From a bacterium (GTDB taxonomy: Bacteria > Chloroflexota > Dormibacteria > UBA8260 > Bog-877), in assembly GCA_021802115.1 (NCBI GenBank), contig JAKABA010000003.1:20776-84775 (forward strand): a DNA stretch of 64,000 bases, read 5' to 3'. Below the pieces are notes generated by a model that saw only the letters and a program-made list of their open reading frames with translations, was not told where the DNA came from and searched no databases. The number at the start of each line of letters is the position of its first letter. Within the stretch, counting starts at the first letter, position 1. The translations under genes were made by a program, and so were the position numbers. Shown piece by piece: positions 59,209 through 64,000 of this stretch.

Positions 59209-60189
59209 TCAGCTCCAGGACAACGCTCGCCGCCGCGACCAGTACTGAGGCGCTGGCTCCCGGAGCCGGTCCATCTCATCCAGATCAGCTCTGGAGAGGT
59301 GGAGCGTCGCGGCCTCGGCGTTGCTCTCCACCTGGACTTCCGTGACGGCTCCTAAGAGCGCCACGTCCGCCCAAGGCTGGGACAAAACCGCCGCCAGGCA
59401 GATCGCATCGACCCCAACTTCCCGGTCCCGGGCCAGCTGGCGCAGGCGAGCCAACCCAGGGGCATCCGGCGCCAGCAGCCGGCCATTGGCCAACGCCTCC
59501 TTGACCAGAACCCCCCAACCGGCGGCGTGAGCGCGCCCCAGGGCCGCGCCCGCCGAAGGCTCGAGGAGGTTCCAGGTGGCCTGGACGGTCGAGAAGGGGT
59601 TGACGCCATCCACGCTGACCGCCAGGACCCGGTCGACCACCTCCGCCTGGCCAGGCCCGCTGACGGTCAGCCCGACCGCGATGCCATCTGACCTCATCCG
59701 CACCAGCTCGCCCAGGACTTGGGAGTTCTCGAGCACCCCGCTCTCGATTGTGGCCGAGTGCACCTGGTAGAGCTGGAGGTGGGGCCCCAGCAGCGCCCGA
59801 CTCTCCTTGTACTGGCGCTGCAGAGTGGCCAGGGAATGATCCTTCAGCTCATGGACGGGCACGTCCATGCGCCAGTCCCCGACATACGAGTAACCCCACT
59901 TGGAGCCGCACACGACCGCCTCCGGAAGCGGCTCCCGGCGCCGCAGCCACGAGGCCAGGAAGTCCTCGGCCAGGCCGTACGATCTGGCCACGTCGAAGTA
60001 GCGCACCCCCAGCTGGTAGGCGCGGTCCAGCAGTTGATGAGCCCGCTCGCGCAGCGCCTCGGGCCCACGGTCCAAGGGCAGGTCTCTCTCCCGGCCGAGG
60101 TTGATGTAGGCTGGCCGCCCGATGGCGGCCAGGCCCATCCCGAGCGGGGTGACCGCCAGGCCGGTTCGACCCAGGAAGAGCCTCTGCAT
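59209..60189 (-). CDS. Aldo/keto reductase (2)
   Basis: The 326-residue protein has the AKR tetrad: Asp and Tyr in YFDVARSYGLAEDFL, Lys in CGSKWGY and His in YQVHSATIES. The N-terminus MQRLFLGRTGLAVTPLGMG is typical. Compared with the other AKR in the window it is a distant relative. No Shine-Dalgarno precedes the ATG; TAGAAT ends 11 bases upstream. It is divergent from zwf; the shared spacer and NADPH link (zwf makes NADPH, AKRs use it) hint at joint control. Confidence 0.9.
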   Translation of the reverse strand: MQRLFLGRTGLAVTPLGMGLAAIGRPAYINLGRERDLPLDRGPEALRERAHQLLDRAYQLGVRYFDVARSYGLAEDFLASWLRRREPLPEAVVCGSKWGYSYVGDWRMDVPVHELKDHSLATLQRQYKESRALLGPHLQLYQVHSATIESGVLENSQVLGELVRMRSDGIAVGLTVSGPGQAEVVDRVLAVSVDGVNPFSTVQATWNLLEPSAGAALGRAHAAGWGVLVKEALANGRLLAPDAPGLARLRQLARDREVGVDAICLAAVLSQPWADVALLGAVTEVQVESNAEAATLHLSRADLDEMDRLREPAPQYWSRRRALSWS

Positions 60190-60200
60190 GAACTAACCCG

Positions 60201-60206
60201 ATTCTA
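60201..60206 (-). promoter_or_regulatory. -10 box TAGAAT of aldo/keto reductase 2
   Basis: On the minus strand TAGAAT ends 11 bases before the ATG, so the leader would be only a few bases. Confidence 0.4.
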
Positions 60207-60291
60207 GGTTCTGACCGGCTGGGCCGGCCCACGGTGGGCTGGCCGCAGGGGGCCGGAGCTGGGTGGCTTGGTCCACTGTCACAATTGTCTG

Positions 60292-61716
60292 GTGAGCTCC
60301 AATCTCGCGCCCAGCACCACCGTCCTGGTTGTATTCGGGGCGTCCGGTGACCTCGCCCGCCGCAAGGTGCTGCCCGCCCTCCAGGCGGCCAGCGAACGCG
60401 GCGAGGTGCGGGAGCAGGTGCGGGTGGTAGGGGTCGGGCGCTCGGCCTGGGACACCGCCACCTTCCAAGCCGAGCTGGAGGCCGATCCCAAGACGGCAAA
60501 GCTCGCCGCGGACTCGGAATGGGTGCGTCTGGACTACTCCGACCCCGCCGCCTACAGTCAGCTGGCCACCTGCCAGGCAACAGCCAGCCAGGTCGTCTAC
60601 TACCTGGCCACACCGCCGACCGTGTTCCTGCCGATCCTGGCGGGGTTGGCGGCCGCCAACCTCAACCAGCGGGGCGACCCCAGCCGGCGGGTGGTGGTGG
60701 AGAAGCCGTTTGGCCACGATCTGGAGAGTTCCCGGGAGCTCAACCGGCAGCTGCAGGAGGCCTTCAGCGAAGAGCAGATCTACCGGATCGACCACTATCT
60801 GGCCAAGGACACCGTCCAGAACGTGCTCGCCTTCCGCTTCAGCAACGCCATCTTCGAGGCCAGTTGGAACCGAAACTTGATCCAGAGCGTGCAGATCACG
60901 GCCGCGGAGGAGGAGGGGATCGGCACCAGGGCCGGATACTACGACCAGGCGGGAGCGGTGCGAGACATGGTCCAGAACCATGTCCTCCAGCTGCTGGCCC
61001 TGGTGGCGATGGAGCCGCCCACAACTTTCGACGCCAACGACATTCGCAAGGCAAAGCTGGAGCTGCTGCGGGCCGTGCAGCCGCTCGACCCGCAGACGTC
61101 GGTGCGCGGTCAGTACCAGGGCTACCTCAAGGAGGGGGGCGTGGCTCCGGGGTCCCGGCGCGAGACCTACGCCGCTGCGATGCTGAGCGTGGAGAACTGG
61201 CGCTGGGATGGAGTTCCCTTCTTCGTCCGCACGGGGAAGGCCCTGCGTCGGCGCAGCACCCAGGTGGTCATCCGCTTTCGAGACTCTCCTTCCCTGCGGC
61301 TCGAGGGACTCCGCCAGCGGCCGATTCCGACCCAGCTTCAGATTCGCATCCAGCCCCACGAGGGGATAACCCTGCGGATCGGAGCCAAGCGACCCGGGAC
61401 CCGCTTCGAGATGGTCCCGGCCGGAATGGACCTGGAGTACGGCCGGCTCTCTCAATCCGAGCTCCCAGACGCCTACGAGCATGTGCTCTCGGAGGTCCTC
61501 GCCGGAGTTCATACCGTGTTCCCGAGCGGCGCCGAGATAGACCGTTCCTGGGAGATAGTCGGAGGGCTGATCGAGGCCTGGGAGGCCGACGGCCACCCTG
61601 AGGTCTACCCGCCCCACTCCTGGGGACCCGAGAGCGCGGAGGACATGGTGGAGCGGCTGGGGCGGGCGCGCTGGATCAATCCCGGTGACGACCTCCACCT
61701 CCCGGGGCGCTTTTAG
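60292..61716 (+). CDS. zwf: Glucose-6-phosphate dehydrogenase
   Basis: The 474-residue protein (GTG start) has the NADP site GASGDLARRKVLPAL (16-30), VVVEKPFGHDLESS and the active-site signature RIDHYLAKDTVQN with catalytic His. The family usually has GKE where this protein has AKD. Further conserved parts are NHVLQLLALVAMEPP and PFFVRTGKALRRR. It oxidises glucose 6-phosphate and makes NADPH. A TTG 24 bases upstream with GGAG nine bases before it is an alternative start. No gnd or opcA gene is adjacent. Confidence 0.95.
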   Translation: MSSNLAPSTTVLVVFGASGDLARRKVLPALQAASERGEVREQVRVVGVGRSAWDTATFQAELEADPKTAKLAADSEWVRLDYSDPAAYSQLATCQATASQVVYYLATPPTVFLPILAGLAAANLNQRGDPSRRVVVEKPFGHDLESSRELNRQLQEAFSEEQIYRIDHYLAKDTVQNVLAFRFSNAIFEASWNRNLIQSVQITAAEEEGIGTRAGYYDQAGAVRDMVQNHVLQLLALVAMEPPTTFDANDIRKAKLELLRAVQPLDPQTSVRGQYQGYLKEGGVAPGSRRETYAAAMLSVENWRWDGVPFFVRTGKALRRRSTQVVIRFRDSPSLRLEGLRQRPIPTQLQIRIQPHEGITLRIGAKRPGTRFEMVPAGMDLEYGRLSQSELPDAYEHVLSEVLAGVHTVFPSGAEIDRSWEIVGGLIEAWEADGHPEVYPPHSWGPESAEDMVERLGRARWINPGDDLHLPGRF

Positions 61717-61728
61717 GAGCCGGCCGGC

Positions 61729-62181
61729 CTAATTGACCGGGGGCGGCCCCGGCTCTCCGGCGGTCACGTCGTGAACCCGGAATGGCAGCTCGCGGGGAGG
61801 TGAGATCCCGAGCCGGGCGACCACGCGATACTCGCCTGCCGCCGGGAACACGATGTTGAAGGAGAGCGCCAGGACCGTCCGTTGAGCCTGACCGTGAGGA
61901 AGACCGGGAGGGCGGGCCTGATTCAGCATCGTCTGCATCCCGGCCACCTGGTGACCCTGCTGGTCCTCGATCCCCACGCTCAGCTGCTGGGGTACCTGGG
62001 GCGCCGCGGCCGGAATCACGACCGTCACCGCAACCCCGAGATGGCTGACCACGGGGGGCCCTGGTTGGGGAGCCTGGGGCCGCCAGTGATCGGTCCAGCC
62101 CCCGCCGGACACGTAGAGAAGGCCGTTCACCGCCTCCACGTGATTGGCCAGGATCAGGTTCTCGATTTCCGGGGATTCCAT
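61729..62181 (-). CDS. DUF6941-like protein of unknown function
   Basis: The 150-residue protein begins MESPEIENLILANHVEAVNGLLYVSGGGW, the pattern of small proteins grouped as DUF6941 (aNHxExxNGxLYxxGGGW). The rest is beta-rich: VAVTVVIP, LSVGIEDQQG, FNIVFPAAGEYRVVARL. No signal or membrane segment is seen. GGTGG lies four bases before the ATG. Function unknown. Its stop and that of zwf are 12 bases apart and convergent. Confidence 0.7.
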   Translation of the reverse strand: MESPEIENLILANHVEAVNGLLYVSGGGWTDHWRPQAPQPGPPVVSHLGVAVTVVIPAAAPQVPQQLSVGIEDQQGHQVAGMQTMLNQARPPGLPHGQAQRTVLALSFNIVFPAAGEYRVVARLGISPPRELPFRVHDVTAGEPGPPPVN

Positions 62182-62394
62182 TACGCCACCAGTTTGGCAG
62201 ACGCGACCCCCGGGCGCAGGGGCAGCGCCGACCGAGGAAGAGGTCGCGCCGTCGGTTGGATTCCCGGAGCTGGATGTGGCCGACCATCTTGGGAAGGACC
62301 CTGACTCGCGGTGGCGGCCGGATGGGCCCCACCCGACGCGTGGCCATCTGAAATGGAAGGGGCCACGGATCTCCAGATGGCGACCGGGCCGGCT

Positions 62395-63588
62395 CTAGAC
62401 GGTGCGCTCCACCACCATGGCAATCCCCTGTCCCACCCCGATGCACATGGTCGCCAGACCGAACTGGACCTCCCGCCGACGCATCTCGTGGACCAGGCTG
62501 ACCAGGATCCGGCTCCCGGAGCATCCCACCGGGTGGCCCAGGGCGATCGCGCCACCGTTGACGTTGAGACGGGAGTCGTCGGGATCCATTCCCCACTCTC
62601 GGAGCACGGCCAGCGACTGGGCAGCGAAGGCCTCGTTGAGCTCGATGAGGCCGATGTCGGACAGGGCTAGCCGGGCCCTCTCCAGCGCCTTGGCGGTGGC
62701 CGGGACCGGCCCGATTCCCATGATCCTCGGAGGCACCCCGGCCACGGCCACGCTCCGAATCCGGGCCAGCTCGCGCAGCTGGTGCCCTCGCGCGAACTCC
62801 TGCGAGGCGAGCAGGAGCGCCGCCGCCCCGTCATTGAGGGGGCTGGAATTGCCGGCCGTGACCGACCCGCCGGGCGCGAAAACGGGCTTGAGCTGCCCCA
62901 GGCGCTCCAGGGACGTGTCGCCGCGAGGGCCCTCGTCGCTTTCAACCCGGGTGCCCCCGGTCGCCACCGGGACCAGCTCGTCGGCGAAATGGCCTGCCTC
63001 CTGCGCAGCCACCGCCTTGCGATGGCTGGCCAGCGCAAAGCGGTCCTGGTCGCTCCTCTCGATCCCGTACTGCTGGGCCAGGTTCTCGGCGGTCTGGCCC
63101 ATGGAGTCCGTACCGTACATGGCCTCCATCTGGGGATTGACGTAGCGCCAGCCCAAGGCGGTGTCGTACATGACGCGCTCGCCCCTGGGATACGGCCGGT
63201 CCGGCTTGGGCACCGACCACGGGGCTCGGCTCATCGACTCGACTCCGCCGCCGATGAAGAGGCCGCCGTCCCCTGCGCGGATCGCCCGCGCGGCATCGGC
63301 GACCGCCTCCAGGCCACTACCGCAGAGGCGGTTTACGGTGCACCCCCCGACCTCCAAAGGCAACCCGGCCAGCAGGACCGCCATCCGGGCCACGTTGCGG
63401 TTGTCCTCGCCCGCCTGATTGGTGCAGCCGAGATAGACGTCCTCAAGGTCGGCAGCCTCAACTGGGTTGCGCGCGATCAACTGACGAAGCACCAGAGCGG
63501 CCAGGTCGTCGGGGCGGACCGACGCCAGCCCGCCCCCGAAGCGGCCCACCGGACTGCGCACCCCGTCCACGATCACAACTTCAGTCAA
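62395..63588 (-). CDS. Thiolase (acetyl-CoA C-acyltransferase)
   Basis: The TTG at 63588, six bases after GGAGGAG, begins MTEVVIVDGVRSPVGRFGG, as homologues do; the ATG six codons upstream is not better supported. The 397-residue enzyme has the nucleophilic Cys in VNRLCGSGLEAV, NEAFAAQ, the His in GGAIALGHPVGCSG and the second Cys in TMCIGVGQG. It performs the last step of beta-oxidation or the first of acetoacetyl-CoA synthesis. No partner genes adjoin it. Confidence 0.93.
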   Translation of the reverse strand: MTEVVIVDGVRSPVGRFGGGLASVRPDDLAALVLRQLIARNPVEAADLEDVYLGCTNQAGEDNRNVARMAVLLAGLPLEVGGCTVNRLCGSGLEAVADAARAIRAGDGGLFIGGGVESMSRAPWSVPKPDRPYPRGERVMYDTALGWRYVNPQMEAMYGTDSMGQTAENLAQQYGIERSDQDRFALASHRKAVAAQEAGHFADELVPVATGGTRVESDEGPRGDTSLERLGQLKPVFAPGGSVTAGNSSPLNDGAAALLLASQEFARGHQLRELARIRSVAVAGVPPRIMGIGPVPATAKALERARLALSDIGLIELNEAFAAQSLAVLREWGMDPDDSRLNVNGGAIALGHPVGCSGSRILVSLVHEMRRREVQFGLATMCIGVGQGIAMVVERTV

Positions 63589-63833
63589 GACTCGCTCCTC
63601 CGCCATCGATTGCTTTCCATGGCCTCCATTGTCAAGCCAGCGCCATCGCCCGGGCAGGGGCGTGCCAGCTCGCCATCGCAGCCAGGCGGTCTGGATCGGC
63701 CAGTCTGGAGCAGGGGCCGCTCCGAGCCGTTGTCCCGGGCCTTGACCGGCTCGGTGGGCAAAAAATGGGGCCCCGGGCGGTGGCCGGGTCGGCGCCTTAT
63801 CCTGGCAGCCACGGTCACTCAGACGGTGCATCC

Positions 63834-64000
63834 ATGAGCCAGCCGCTGGCGGTCGGCGCCGCCGGACCCGCTGGAGACCGGGTCACGATCCGCTTCTCCG
63901 CCGGTCGCCTGCTGGCGTTGTCCGCCTACTGGCTCGCCATCAACTACCTATGGCAGGGTATGGGTGCGCTCATCCTGCCTCGCCTGATCGTGGGCACCGT
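63834..64000 (+). CDS. N-terminus of a probable MFS transporter (cut by window edge)
   Basis: An ATG opens a frame to the window end: 55 residues, MSQPLAVGAAGPAGDRVTIR and then a hydrophobic helix with ALSAYWLAINYLWQGMGALI and LPRLIV. This first-helix pattern (Tyr-Trp, Asn-x-x-Trp, final Leu-Pro) resembles MFS transporters of the SLC45/PucC-like kind. The assignment rests on one helix. Confidence 0.5.
   Translation, partial: MSQPLAVGAAGPAGDRVTIRFSAGRLLALSAYWLAINYLWQGMGALILPRLIVGT

Noticed and set aside
1..64000. tRNA, rRNA or CRISPR arrays
   Set aside because: I saw no rRNA-like stretch, no regularly spaced direct repeats of CRISPR type and no convincing tRNA cloverleaf; a covariance search was not possible.

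Overview
The window is a high-GC, densely packed stretch of a bacterial chromosome with 54 supported protein-coding genes and no rRNA, tRNA, CRISPR array or intact mobile element that I can see. Gram-positive style lipoproteins, an ice-binding-type protein with a C-terminal sorting signal, an XPB-type helicase paired with the helicase-associated protein known from Actinobacteria, a potassium-independent proton pyrophosphatase, frequent GTG and TTG starts and several apparently leaderless promoters point to a high-GC member of the Terrabacteria. Dormibacterota or a related Chloroflexota/Actinobacteriota lineage is my best guess, by inference only; no marker gene in the window fixes the taxon.

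Layout. 1-7 kb: a truncated secreted protein mixing IPT/TIG and Cys-containing regulatory-like repeats, an AbiEi antitoxin whose toxin survives only as a nine-codon stub, and two lipoproteins (one an Asp-box propeller). 7-17 kb: a GAF hybrid histidine kinase overlapping its OmpR-type regulator, a LysM-CHAP cell-wall hydrolase, a MaoC-type dehydratase pair, an LppX/LprG-like lipoprotein, a short-chain dehydrogenase lacking its Tyr/Lys catalytic pair, a zinc-ribbon protein, a CinA-type protein, hppA and a small coiled-coil protein. 17-24 kb: an oligopeptide-type binding lipoprotein, an overlapping four-gene operon (class II aldolase, CMD-like protein, MarR, methyltransferase), a nitrilase-GrpB fusion, a Fur-family regulator and Mrp. 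24-34 kb: the XPB/helicase-associated pair, an HD phosphohydrolase, a DrrAB-type ABC exporter and a sedolisin. 34-42 kb: a methyltransferase, a repeat-CHAP surface protein, the ice-binding-like protein, an amidohydrolase, an M55 D-aminopeptidase, an aldo/keto reductase and a MarR regulator.

42.7-50.3 kb is the most distinctive region: seven minus-strand genes, six of them joined by 1-4 base overlaps, encode a complex related to complex I and group 4 NiFe hydrogenases. The large subunit has lost all Ni-binding Cys positions and the ferredoxin subunit has lost one of two [4Fe-4S] clusters, while the small subunit keeps its cluster and the membrane subunits keep ion-translocation residues. This fits an energy-converting-hydrogenase-related (Ehr-like) complex and not a hydrogenase. 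Two tandem hairpins sit in its presumed leader, and its candidate promoter shares an exact 15-mer with the promoter of the LppX/LprG-like lipoprotein.

50.5-64 kb: a classical SDR, a KimA-like permease, an ArsR-rhodanese regulator with an MFS transporter under a perfect inverted-repeat operator, a second methyltransferase paralogous to the one at 21 kb, a secreted glycoside-hydrolase-like protein, an aldo/keto reductase, zwf, a DUF6941-like protein, a thiolase and the start of an MFS transporter cut by the window edge. Many gene ends carry strong GC hairpins without a U tract.
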